Shown: one piece after another, positions 23,365 to 32,084 of the stretch
How positions within the stretch are numbered: the first letter of the stretch is position 1
Layout: each line of letters begins with the position of its first letter
NCBI GenBank assembly: GCA_963929865.1
Contig: CAWVKK010000080.1
Location: 1-64,000, forward strand
Reading direction: 5' to 3'
Length of the DNA stretch: 64,000 nucleotides
Origin: JAGZHZ01 sp963929865
GTDB lineage: Bacteria > Bacillota > Clostridia > Lachnospirales > Lachnospiraceae
Made by a program: the position numbers and the translations under genes
The notes under the pieces: generated by a model
Told to the model about the DNA's origin: nothing
Database searches by the model: none
What the model saw: only the letters and a program-made list of their open reading frames with translations

Positions 23365-25605
23365 CTATCTTGGCTTTGTCCCCTTTGCGTCCCTTTTTGC
23401 CGTTTTGAGTCTTTTAAGATGTATTTCCCTCTCTCCCCATAAAGCGACCGGGTCTTCCTGCTGTTCGGGGTTGAACATATAGACATGCTCCAACTCATCT
23501 TTTGCCGCCAATTTCATTGCCCGCACGCCAAAAGCCGCCTTTTTTTTGACAGGGATTTCGCCGGCTGAAAACCGCAGGAAATATCCCTCCTTTGACTGCA
23601 GCACGATATCAGACTCTTCCTCCAGGGCGGCCACACAGATCAATCTGTCCTCAGGCGCTGTCTTCGTCGCCGCCACCATGCGCTTGCTCGCCTCGAATTC
23701 GCTCCCCTCTGTCACTTTCACCATAGCGCGCTGTGTCGCGAACAGAATCTTTGCCTTTCGGACTGTCTCGAGTTTTTCTATATAGAGGATTGTTTCTTCT
23801 GTGCTGTCATAATTGCACACATTGTCAATCGGAATTCCTTTATCCCGGAATTTTCCAAACGGCAGATCGCATATTTTTATAAAGTGTTCTTTTCCCTGAT
23901 CGGTAAAGATACAGATCTTGTCCGTATTTTTGCAAGGAATCACATATTTGTTTTCTTTATCCGCAGCTTCTTTGTTTCTCTCATACACAGAGGAGTCAAT
24001 CACTCTGGCGTATCCGAACCGGTCCATCAAAAAAACGACTTCTATCGGCTCTGCTTTTTTCTCTTCATACACAGCCTCCTGCGCATTTTCCACTGCAGTC
24101 TTGCGCGGCACGCTATATTCTCTTTTGAGATTTTCAATATCCTTTAAGATTACCTTCGCCATCGCACCGTAATCATTTAGAATTTCTTCATACGTCTCAA
24201 TATTCTTCAGGGTCTTGCGGTATTCTTTTTCCAGCGCTTCAATCTCCAGCCCGATCAGCTTATACAGCCTCATTTCCAAAATAGCGTCCGCCTGCTTTTC
24301 TGTAAAGCAAAGGCGCGCCGCCTCTTTTTGCGCAGTTTTTCGCCGGAATGCAATCCCCTGCGTGTTTCCGCGGACAAGGCATTCCTTTACCTGTTTTTGG
24401 TTTTTGCTTCCTCTTAAAATTTCAATAATCAGGTCAATCAGATCGTATGCCTTGATCAGTCCTTCCTGAATTTCTTTTTTGTCCAGCTCTTTTTGAAGCA
24501 GGGTTTTATATTTTCTGCTGGTGATTTCAAACTGAAATTCTACATGGTGGTCAATCACTTCTTTTAACCCCATTGTTTCCGGCTTTCCGCCGCACACCGC
24601 AAGCATATTGACGCTGAAGGTATCCTCAAGGCGTGTTTTCTTATACAGCAGATTGACTATATTCTGAGCGTCTGCGTCTTTTTTCAGCTCCAGCACAATC
24701 CGGATTCCATCCTTTGAAGACTGATTGGAGATATCGGTGATCTCCGGTACTTTTTTTGTCTCAGCCAGAGTTGCCACGTCATTTAAAAATTTACCGATGT
24801 TGGCTCCCATCATCGTATAAGGAATCTGTGTGATGACAATTCTCTGTTTTCCGCCTTTTGCCTGCTCGATTTCCACTTTTCCCCTGAGTCGGATTTTTCC
24901 GGTTCCCCGCTCATAGATCTCCTTAAGTTCATCTTTATTGATCACGATTCCCCCGGTTGGAAAATCAGGACCCTGCACATACTTCATCAGTTCTTCTGTC
25001 GTAATATCTCTGTTTTTGACCGCCGCTTTGACCGCGTCTAACACTTCGCCCAGATTGTGGGGCGGAATGCTTGTCGCCATGCCCACCGCGATCCCTTCTG
25101 AACCGTTGACGAGCAAATTCGGGACTCTGGCAGGGAGTACCTCCGGCTCTTTTCCCGTCGCGTCAAAATTCGGGATAAAGTCTACCACGTCCTGGTCTAA
25201 GTCCTTTAAGAAAACCTCCTGCGTCACCTTCTGAAGCCGCGCCTCCGTGTAGCGCATCGCTGCCGCGCCGTCCCCCTCGATGGAGCCAAAATTTCCATGT
25301 CCGTCCACCAGAGGCATCTCTTTTTTAAAATCCTGCGCCATCACGACAAGCGCCTCATAGATGGAGCTGTCCCCGTGAGGATGATATTTTCCCATCGTAT
25401 CTCCTACGATTCTGGCACATTTGCGGTACGGCTTATCATATTTTATTCCAAGCTCATACATATCATACAGGGTTCTCCTCTGTACGGGCTTTAATCCGTC
25501 TCTGACATCGGGAAGCGCTCTTGATACAATGACGCTCATTGCATAGTCAATGTAAGACTTCTGCATGATATCTGCATATTCCGTTCTTAAAATCTGTTCT
25601 TCCAT
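23365..25605 (-). CDS. parC: DNA topoisomerase IV subunit A
   Basis: The 746-residue protein is a type IIA topoisomerase breakage subunit: SRALPDVRDGLKPVQRR, the quinolone region YHPHGDSSIYEALV, GNFGSIEGDGAAAMRYTEAR with the catalytic Tyr, and AVGMATSIPPHNLGEV. The C-terminal propeller lacks the GyrA box QRRGGKG (the nearest segment reads KFRDKGIPI), which favours topoisomerase IV over gyrase. It starts 12 bases after parE and the two form the decatenating enzyme that separates daughter chromosomes. A second gyrA-gyrB pair is expected elsewhere in the genome. In the quinolone region the second hot-spot is Glu, as in E. coli ParC. Confidence 0.9.
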   Translation of the reverse strand: MEEQILRTEYADIMQKSYIDYAMSVIVSRALPDVRDGLKPVQRRTLYDMYELGIKYDKPYRKCARIVGDTMGKYHPHGDSSIYEALVVMAQDFKKEMPLVDGHGNFGSIEGDGAAAMRYTEARLQKVTQEVFLKDLDQDVVDFIPNFDATGKEPEVLPARVPNLLVNGSEGIAVGMATSIPPHNLGEVLDAVKAAVKNRDITTEELMKYVQGPDFPTGGIVINKDELKEIYERGTGKIRLRGKVEIEQAKGGKQRIVITQIPYTMMGANIGKFLNDVATLAETKKVPEITDISNQSSKDGIRIVLELKKDADAQNIVNLLYKKTRLEDTFSVNMLAVCGGKPETMGLKEVIDHHVEFQFEITSRKYKTLLQKELDKKEIQEGLIKAYDLIDLIIEILRGSKNQKQVKECLVRGNTQGIAFRRKTAQKEAARLCFTEKQADAILEMRLYKLIGLEIEALEKEYRKTLKNIETYEEILNDYGAMAKVILKDIENLKREYSVPRKTAVENAQEAVYEEKKAEPIEVVFLMDRFGYARVIDSSVYERNKEAADKENKYVIPCKNTDKICIFTDQGKEHFIKICDLPFGKFRDKGIPIDNVCNYDSTEETILYIEKLETVRKAKILFATQRAMVKVTEGSEFEASKRMVAATKTAPEDRLICVAALEEESDIVLQSKEGYFLRFSAGEIPVKKKAAFGVRAMKLAAKDELEHVYMFNPEQQEDPVALWGEREIHLKRLKTAKRDAKGTKPR

Positions 25606-25617
25606 TCGCCTGCTCCT

Positions 25618-27546
25618 TTACACATCTAGTTCTGCATCGTTCGCGTGTTCATAGATAAATGCTTTTCTCGGCGGAACGTCTGTCCCCATCAGCATTTCTG
25701 TCACATCCGATGCAATTCTTGCGTCTTCGATCTCGACACGCTTTAAAATCCTCGTTTTCGGGTCCAGCGTCGTCTCCCAAAGCTGCTGCGGATCCATTTC
25801 CCCTAATCCTTTGTATCTTTGGAGTGTGAAGCTTCCCTTATGTGACTTTCTGTATTTTTCCAGCGCTCTGTCGTCATAGAGATACTCCTCTTTGCCGCGC
25901 GCCGGCATCACTTTGTAAAGAGGAGGCATGGCAATATAGACATGTCCTTCGTAGATCAAATCCGGCATGAAACGGTAAAACAAGGTCAGAAGCAGCGTAC
26001 AGATATGCGCCCCGTCCACGTCGGCGTCCGCCATGATAATAATCTTGTCGTAGCGCAGCTTCGCGATATCAAAATCGTTTCCATATCCCTCGGAAAATCC
26101 GCATCCAAACGCATTGATCATCGTCTTAATTTCGGCATTTGCAAGAATTTTGTCTATGCTGGCCTTTTCTACATTTAAAATTTTTCCGCGGATCGGCAAA
26201 ATAGCCTGAAAGTTCCTGTCTCTTGCCGTCTTTGCCGATCCGCCTGCGGAATCCCCTTCCACGATAAAGATTTCGCACACAGATGCATCGCGGCTCTCGC
26301 AGTTTGCCAGCTTTCCGTTGGAGTCAAACGAGTATTTTTGCTTCGTCAGCATGTTCGTCTTTGCTTTTTCTTCCGTCTTCCTGATTTTTGCCGCTTTCTC
26401 GGCACATCCGATAACAATTTTGAGAGTTTCCAGATTGCGGTCAAAATAGCGCACCGCCTCTTCCCCCACTATCTTGCTTGTAGCTTTCGCAGCGTCCTGA
26501 TTGTCCAGCTTTGTCTTTGTCTGTCCTTCAAAGCGCGGATCCGGATGTTTGACGGAGACGACCGCCGTCAGACCGTTTCGGATATCCGCGCCGGTAAAGT
26601 TTGCGTCTTTTTCTTTTAAAATGCCCAGTTCTCTGGCGTAACTGTTCATTACCGTCGTAAAGACCGTCTTAAATCCGGTCAGATGCGTGCCCCCTTCCGC
26701 ATTATAAATATTGTTGCAAAATCCCAGCACATTCTCGTGAAATTCATTGACATACTGAAAAGCGCATTCTACCGTAATGCCTTCGCTCTCTCCTTTTAGG
26801 TACACCGGGTCGTGGAGCGCTTCTTTTTTCTTGTTCAGATCTTTGATAAATCCGATAATTCCATCCGGCTCATGGAAAACGGTCTCCTCTTGCCTGCCTT
26901 CCCTTCTGTCGCAAAACACGATCGTCAGCTGCGGATTTAAATATGCGGTCTCATGCAGTCTGCTCTTTACTTCTGTGGCAGAAAATGACGTCTTTTCAAA
27001 AATTTCCGGGTCAGGCAGAAAATTGATTTTTGTTCCCGTCTTTTTTGTCTTCGCCACAACAGGCAGAAGACCGTTCTCCAGCTTCAGCGTGGGAACGCCT
27101 CTCTCATAGCGGTCGTAGTGGATGCCTCCTTCTCTGCTGACCCAGATTTCCAGTCTTTTTGACAAAGCGTTGACCACCGAAGAGCCCACCCCGTGGAGCC
27201 CTCCGCTGGTCTTATAGGCAGAATGGTCAAACTTTCCTCCTGCGTGGAGTGTAGTAAAAACGAGCCGCTCCGCTGAAATTCCTTTTTCGTGCATACCGAC
27301 CGGAATTCCTCTCCCGTTGTCCTCAACTGTGGCTGAGCCGTCTTTTTCCAGTGTCACTTTTATCTGATCGCAGAAACCGGCAAGATGCTCATCCACAGAA
27401 TTATCTACAATTTCATAAATTAAATGATTCAGTCCTTTTCTGGAAACACTGCCGATATACATGCCCGGTCGTTTCCGGACCGCTTCTAGTCCTTCTAAAA
27501 CAGAAATGCTGCTTGCATCGTACGTTGCCTGTTTTGTCATATCCAT
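25618..27546 (-). CDS. parE: DNA topoisomerase IV subunit B
   Basis: The 642-residue protein has the GHKL ATPase motifs IYEIVDNSVDEHLAGF, VEDNGRGIPVG and GLHGVGSSVVNALS, the transducer domain, and the TOPRIM region with FIVEGDSAGGSA and IIMADADVDGAHI. The length is that of GyrB/ParE of Gram-positives. Several Met codons crowd the N-terminus; ATG 27546 is preferred because AAGGA lies seven bases upstream, with ATG 27540 as alternative. It is co-transcribed with parC. A TATAAA-like -10 at 27574-27569 would start transcription very near the gene. Confidence 0.9.
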   Translation of the reverse strand: MDMTKQATYDASSISVLEGLEAVRKRPGMYIGSVSRKGLNHLIYEIVDNSVDEHLAGFCDQIKVTLEKDGSATVEDNGRGIPVGMHEKGISAERLVFTTLHAGGKFDHSAYKTSGGLHGVGSSVVNALSKRLEIWVSREGGIHYDRYERGVPTLKLENGLLPVVAKTKKTGTKINFLPDPEIFEKTSFSATEVKSRLHETAYLNPQLTIVFCDRREGRQEETVFHEPDGIIGFIKDLNKKKEALHDPVYLKGESEGITVECAFQYVNEFHENVLGFCNNIYNAEGGTHLTGFKTVFTTVMNSYARELGILKEKDANFTGADIRNGLTAVVSVKHPDPRFEGQTKTKLDNQDAAKATSKIVGEEAVRYFDRNLETLKIVIGCAEKAAKIRKTEEKAKTNMLTKQKYSFDSNGKLANCESRDASVCEIFIVEGDSAGGSAKTARDRNFQAILPIRGKILNVEKASIDKILANAEIKTMINAFGCGFSEGYGNDFDIAKLRYDKIIIMADADVDGAHICTLLLTLFYRFMPDLIYEGHVYIAMPPLYKVMPARGKEEYLYDDRALEKYRKSHKGSFTLQRYKGLGEMDPQQLWETTLDPKTRILKRVEIEDARIASDVTEMLMGTDVPPRKAFIYEHANDAELDV

Positions 27547-27584
27547 TTTCCTTTCCTTCATGGTCAAATTTATAACATTTTGGC

Positions 27585-27632
27585 TGCAAAAAAGAAACGC
27601 TGCCTTTGACGTTGTGATCTCTTTGCAGCATT
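27585..27632 (-). terminator. Terminator after the CAP-domain gene
   Basis: AATGCTGC (27632-27625, minus) pairs with GCAGCGTT (27603-27596) and runs into TCTTTTTTG. It closes the long minus-strand unit that ends with the motor pair and CAP gene, and separates it from parE. Confidence 0.75.
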
Positions 27633-27699
27633 CCTTTTTTTCGTTATCTTATGATTTGTGGCATGTGTACCGTATGCCATTATTGTTTGGAAGCCTGGT

Positions 27700-29184
27700 C
27701 TATGCAATCCACGGCGTTCCGAACATCTGCACCCAATACCAGGTTCCGTTTGCATACGCAAGACCGATTCCGGTATCCTTGTAGCTTGAAGTCAGAATAT
27801 TCTGGCGATGTCCGCTCGAATTCATCCACATATTGACAATCTGTTCGACGTTTGGCAGAGCTGATCTGCCCTGCGCAATATTCTCTCCCGCCTGCGCATA
27901 TGAATATCCGCTCTTGATTGCGGTAAAGCACATCTGACCGTTTGGTCTTGTGTGGTCAAACAGCGTTTTCAGCTCCGGCGCGCGGACCGCCGCTCCATTT
28001 AGGAGATATTTGTTCATTTTCAGCGGGGCGATTCCCCTTTTTTCTCTCTCGTCGTTGATCGCCGCGAGCATCTTATAGCAGTATGATTTTCCGTCCGCTC
28101 CGACATAGTCGCTCCCCAGAACCCGGTTTGTCGCCATGGATCCGTCTATCAGGAAATAGTACCGGTCTTCCCCGAGAACTACCCATCCCTTTGCCATGGC
28201 TCCTTTTGAAGTCAGATAATATTTCTTTCCGTTTCGCGTCATAAACCGGCTGACTGCCATAGTCCCGTCTGAGGCAAAATAATACGTGTTCCCTCCGTAC
28301 GTCTGCCATCCCGTCAAGACGGCTGACTGCGAATTCAGCAGGTATTTCTTTCCGTTTAATGTCTTAAATCCGGCTCCGCTGACACGGACTCCGTCGCTTT
28401 GAAACAGATATTTTTTCCCTGCGATCGCGGTGACGCCTTTTGCCGCCTTTCCTGTCCGCAGGAAGTAGAAGGTTTTGCCGTTGATTACCTTCCAGCGGCT
28501 TTTTAAAAGCGTATAATTCTGGCAGATATAATAGCGCTCTCCTTTATAGGAGCGCAGACCTCTTTCCGCCTGTCCCTTTGCGTTAAAATAATACGTGTTG
28601 GATCCGACTGTCTTTACGATATTTTTATAGCATCTTCCGTAAGAGGCAAAACAATACAGTTTGCCGTTGATGTTGTAGAGACCGCCCGTATACGCCTTTC
28701 CGTCGCTTCCCAGGTAATACGTTCCGCCGTTGTAATCCCAGAATGTATCGTGCTGCCGGTATCCCCTTTCGTTAAAGGCATAGTAGGCAGATCCGATCTT
28801 GACCACTTTGTTCACGATAGCGTCCCCTGTCTTTGAAAAATACAAGGTGTTGTTTCCAAGCTTCATAAAACGGCTTCTCACCATCGCGCCGTAGCGCTCG
28901 CTTCCCTCTCTCCGGAAATAGTAGGACTTTCCGTTGATTTTGGCATATCCGGTCACCATATGTCCGTTCTCGTCAAAATACCATGTCTCTGCTCCGACTG
29001 TCACAAACTGTTTTTTTACTTTGCGCCCGTTTTCCCAGTACACCGTATAACCGTTTTCTGTGCCAAAACCATTTTGAACCTGACTTACCTGTGCCGCCTC
29101 TGCCTTTTGCTGGCTTGGCAGGCATCCCGCCCCCGCCAGCAAAATTCCTGCCGTCAGCAATATCCGCCATACTTTTTTCTTCAT
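27700..29184 (-). CDS. Secreted cell-wall-binding protein with CAP domain
   Basis: The 494-residue protein has an N-terminal signal (MKKKVWRILLTAGILLAGAG), then about ten choline-binding-type repeats (units such as NGKSYYFRREG, VGSNTYYFNAKG and GGNTYYFASDGTM), and a CAP/SCP domain at about 367-494. The CAP domain keeps the typical His (LFDHTRP), Glu-Asn (AGENIAQG) and His (SSGHRQNIL) set. Such proteins attach to wall polymers and display CAP domains of unclear activity. It starts 19 bases after the MotB/OmpA-like gene and so belongs to the motor operon. ATG 29184 fits AGAGGCGGAG upstream. A Cys at the signal end lacks a good lipobox. Confidence 0.85.
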   Translation of the reverse strand: MKKKVWRILLTAGILLAGAGCLPSQQKAEAAQVSQVQNGFGTENGYTVYWENGRKVKKQFVTVGAETWYFDENGHMVTGYAKINGKSYYFRREGSERYGAMVRSRFMKLGNNTLYFSKTGDAIVNKVVKIGSAYYAFNERGYRQHDTFWDYNGGTYYLGSDGKAYTGGLYNINGKLYCFASYGRCYKNIVKTVGSNTYYFNAKGQAERGLRSYKGERYYICQNYTLLKSRWKVINGKTFYFLRTGKAAKGVTAIAGKKYLFQSDGVRVSGAGFKTLNGKKYLLNSQSAVLTGWQTYGGNTYYFASDGTMAVSRFMTRNGKKYYLTSKGAMAKGWVVLGEDRYYFLIDGSMATNRVLGSDYVGADGKSYCYKMLAAINDEREKRGIAPLKMNKYLLNGAAVRAPELKTLFDHTRPNGQMCFTAIKSGYSYAQAGENIAQGRSALPNVEQIVNMWMNSSGHRQNILTSSYKDTGIGLAYANGTWYWVQMFGTPWIA

Positions 29185-29203
29185 TTTCTCCGCCTCTTTT
29201 TCT

Positions 29204-30244
29204 CTACTCTTCTGATACAATTCTTAGCATTTCTGAAATCATTTCTTCGTCTTTCAGCCGGAATTTCACCTCCACACGCCTGGACGCTTCCATGTTGACG
29301 CTTCCGTCTTCGTTTAAAACCGGATCGCTCATTGAGTGACCGTTCACCGTCAGTTTTTCCTGAAGCAGCGCGATCTGTTCGCTGTCCAAAAATTCTTCGT
29401 CGATGGAGAGCAGATACTGTGCCACCGCAAGAGAACGCCTCTGGGAAAGCTCCAGGTTATAATCATAATCTCCGTGGGTATCGGTATAGCCGTCAATGAT
29501 AATCTCAGCCACATTGTCACGATATTTCTCACCCAGCAAAACCTGACAGTAGATCGGAAGAATCTGGCTTAAAACCTCTTCTCCTTCCTCCAGGAGCGCC
29601 GTATCGTCATAGTCAAACATAACATTGGCGTCCAGCAGCAGCGCTCCGGTCTGTTCATCGATATCCACACTGATATTGTGACCCGTGAACTCGTTGCGCA
29701 GCTCCTCGATGACTTCTGCCTTCACTCCGACAATTCTGTCGAGCTGTTCCTGTTTTTCCTGAACCTGCGCCGCCTGTTCCTCCAGGGCGCTTTGCTGCTC
29801 GGCAAGATCTGTCTTTTGCTGTGCAAGCTGTTCCTCCTGCTGGGCGAGCGTCGTGCGCTGGCTGGCAAGCTCCTGCTCCTGGCTCTCCAGCGTTGCCTGC
29901 TGAGTCGTAATTTTTTCCTGCTGTTCCTCCAGCGTCGCCTGCTGGGCAGCCAGTTTTTCCGCCTGCTCATCCAGCAGCTGCTGCTGGGCGCTGAGCTGTT
30001 CCTCCTGATCCTGCAAAAGCGTCTGCTGTTCTTCCACGGTCGTTCTCTGCTCATCGAGCTGGCTCGTATACTGCGCCTGCATCGCCGCTCTTTCTTCCTG
30101 CTCCGCAAGCTTTTCATCGTAGCTTTTCTGTGCCTGGAATAAGGATACGCACATAATCAGAACAAACAGCATTAAAAGCCCGGCCATCATATCGGAATAG
30201 GAACGCCACACATTAAAACCGCTTGATTCTTTCCGCTTTGACAT
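29204..30244 (-). CDS. MotB/OmpA-type stator protein, ZorB-like
   Basis: The 346-residue protein has one N-terminal membrane helix (about 18-36) preceded by NVWRSYSDMMAGLLMLF, with Asp18 where MotB and ZorB carry the proton- or ion-binding Asp. Residues 42-170 are a long Gln/Glu-rich coiled coil with LxxQxxxL spacing. The C-terminal 160 residues are an OmpA-like peptidoglycan-binding domain with DGYTDTHGDYDYNLELSQRRS (251-271). It follows its MotA-like partner by 23 bases. The short N-terminus and the SYSDMMAGL motif resemble ZorB more than flagellar MotB. No flagellar gene is nearby. Function inferred: wall-anchored half of an ion-driven motor. Confidence 0.82.
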   Translation of the reverse strand: MSKRKESSGFNVWRSYSDMMAGLLMLFVLIMCVSLFQAQKSYDEKLAEQEERAAMQAQYTSQLDEQRTTVEEQQTLLQDQEEQLSAQQQLLDEQAEKLAAQQATLEEQQEKITTQQATLESQEQELASQRTTLAQQEEQLAQQKTDLAEQQSALEEQAAQVQEKQEQLDRIVGVKAEVIEELRNEFTGHNISVDIDEQTGALLLDANVMFDYDDTALLEEGEEVLSQILPIYCQVLLGEKYRDNVAEIIIDGYTDTHGDYDYNLELSQRRSLAVAQYLLSIDEEFLDSEQIALLQEKLTVNGHSMSDPVLNEDGSVNMEASRRVEVKFRLKDEEMISEMLRIVSEE

Positions 30245-30267
30245 ACCACCATTCCTTTCTGCTTTTT

Positions 30268-32049
30268 CTATTTGTCATGAGATTTAAAAAGAGAAAATTT
30301 TCCGCTCTTTTGAAGCGTTCTTGTAAATTCTCTCATGATGCTGTTTAAATTGCCCAGCAATTCTCTCTGTCTCTCTCCTTCTTCTTCCAGCACTTCTTCC
30401 AGATGTCTGATCGCCTCCAGATTTCCCTTATCAGTCTGCTCTTTTGCCGCAGCCGTCTCTTTGTGAAGCTGGACATGTTCTCCCGCTCCGGAGACTTCGA
30501 TCTGGCTGAGCAGGTCCTCCATGTTTCTCAGAACGGTAAAGATCATATTCTGAGCGTCCACGAATTCTCCGACTCTCTGGTTATAATTCTGTATCAGCTT
30601 CTCGTTCGCCTTGTACAGCTCTTTAAACACCTCATATACCTTTCCTTCTCTGTCCACAAACTCCTCTTTTAAAGCTTCCAGACTTCCAAGCAGATCTTTT
30701 TGGGACTCTTCATATCCCTTTAGCAGATCCACGTTTGTCTTTCCGACTTCCTCAATCTCCCCAAAGGCTTTTGCGGCAGCGTCGAGATATTTCTGCATGG
30801 TCTGATTGCACGCTACCCAGAATTTCGCAGATTTTTCTTCCGCCTCCTGCATATAGGCGACAGTATGCTGGCAGCTCTGCGTCTGGATTCTTGCAAGCTC
30901 TTCGTTTTTCTGCATGGTTTCATTGAATCCCTGCGTATACTGTTTTTGAATCTCTGCCATCTCTTTGACAATCTGTCTCATGGAATGGTCTTCCTTTAAG
31001 AACGCATTGTTCAGCTCTACACTCAGCTGCTGAAACAGCTTTTCCGTGTACATGACATTTCTCTTCTGGGAGCCTGCCATCTCCTCCACAGCTGCGTTAA
31101 ATCCGGAAAATTCCACATGAAACGATTCCCGCAGCTGCTTTAGGAATTTGTCTACCATCTCATTGATGACGTCTTCCTGGCTTCTCGCAACGGTTGAGAG
31201 CATCACGTCCAGAGACTTGTTCATTTTCTGAAATGCCGGAGTAATTGTTGTCTCAAAACTTTTTACCAGCTGCTGGGAAAATTCCTGCGCCATATTCTGA
31301 AGCATTTTTGTCTGTTCCTGCTGATAGGCCACCAGCGCGTTTCTTGACTCTGCCTCCGCCGAGGGCGCAACCTGTCTGTGGAACATATCCAGAAAGTCCT
31401 GCAGAGCGTGCATCAGCTTCGAATATTCCGTCTTCATGCAGTACGAGTAGGCAAGTGAAAGCGACAGTCCATAGATGGAAGTCAGAAACGCCACCTTGAT
31501 TCCGTCGACCAGCGATACTACAGAAGACGTCATGGTGTCATAGTTCAGGGGTTCAAAATCGCGCAGTCCCCATACGAGTCCCACAAAAGTTCCCAAAATT
31601 CCCATGCTTGTCAGAATGTCCGGAACCATCTCCAGCATTCTCTTTTTCGCCATCTCATCGATCTCATCTGCATTGATGTAGTCTTCCACATCGCACAGCC
31701 CCACTTTGCTTCGATACCAGTCGTGCAGGAATTTTTCCATTTTTTCCTTCAGTCCCCTGTAGGAAAAAATTCTTCCAAGGCTCTGAAACCGGTTTTTCTT
31801 TTCTTCCTGGTTTTCTTCCTTGACCTGTTCAAGCTTTTCCGCCGCCGTGCTGAGAGAAGCGCTTATTTTTCCCATGCGTATCAGTCCCCCGGCTACGGCC
31901 GCAATACAGATCACAATCATGACTCCCAAAAATGAGACGTTATATGCCATTGTGGAGACGGAGGCGTCCGTACTGACGGCAGCCGTCAGGACAATGCACA
32001 TTCCCACAACGCCTGCGAACAGCGCTCCGCCAAACACTCTATTCCCCAT
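30268..32049 (-). CDS. MotA/ExbB-type motor protein with long cytoplasmic tail, ZorA-like
   Basis: The 593-residue protein has four membrane helices (about 7-26, 36-58, 142-163, 181-204). The third carries PDILTSMGILGTFVGLVWGL, the pattern of the MotA/TolQ/ExbB proton-channel superfamily, with Pro143 at its start. Residues 210-593 form a predicted long helical tail with many Met, Gln and Glu, unlike flagellar MotA but like ZorA of Zorya anti-phage systems, in which a tail filament projects into the cytoplasm. GAGGAG is seven bases before the ATG. It starts 35 bases after mtaD with no terminator between. Zorya effector genes (zorC, zorD, zorE) are not seen, so a role in defence is not established. 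Confidence 0.8.
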   Translation of the reverse strand: MGNRVFGGALFAGVVGMCIVLTAAVSTDASVSTMAYNVSFLGVMIVICIAAVAGGLIRMGKISASLSTAAEKLEQVKEENQEEKKNRFQSLGRIFSYRGLKEKMEKFLHDWYRSKVGLCDVEDYINADEIDEMAKKRMLEMVPDILTSMGILGTFVGLVWGLRDFEPLNYDTMTSSVVSLVDGIKVAFLTSIYGLSLSLAYSYCMKTEYSKLMHALQDFLDMFHRQVAPSAEAESRNALVAYQQEQTKMLQNMAQEFSQQLVKSFETTITPAFQKMNKSLDVMLSTVARSQEDVINEMVDKFLKQLRESFHVEFSGFNAAVEEMAGSQKRNVMYTEKLFQQLSVELNNAFLKEDHSMRQIVKEMAEIQKQYTQGFNETMQKNEELARIQTQSCQHTVAYMQEAEEKSAKFWVACNQTMQKYLDAAAKAFGEIEEVGKTNVDLLKGYEESQKDLLGSLEALKEEFVDREGKVYEVFKELYKANEKLIQNYNQRVGEFVDAQNMIFTVLRNMEDLLSQIEVSGAGEHVQLHKETAAAKEQTDKGNLEAIRHLEEVLEEEGERQRELLGNLNSIMREFTRTLQKSGKFSLFKSHDK

Positions 32050-32084
32050 ATTATCACTCCTCTGTCTATTTGATCTTTTTTTGT

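Noticed and set aside
29678..30142. Leu-rich plus-strand frame opposite the coiled coil
   Set aside because: Reverse complement of the Gln/Glu heptad repeats of the ZorB-like protein.
29184..32049. A complete Zorya defence system
   Set aside because: Only ZorA-like and ZorB-like genes are visible. The flanking genes are a CAP protein, a deaminase and a transporter, not zorC, zorD, zorE or any nuclease or helicase.
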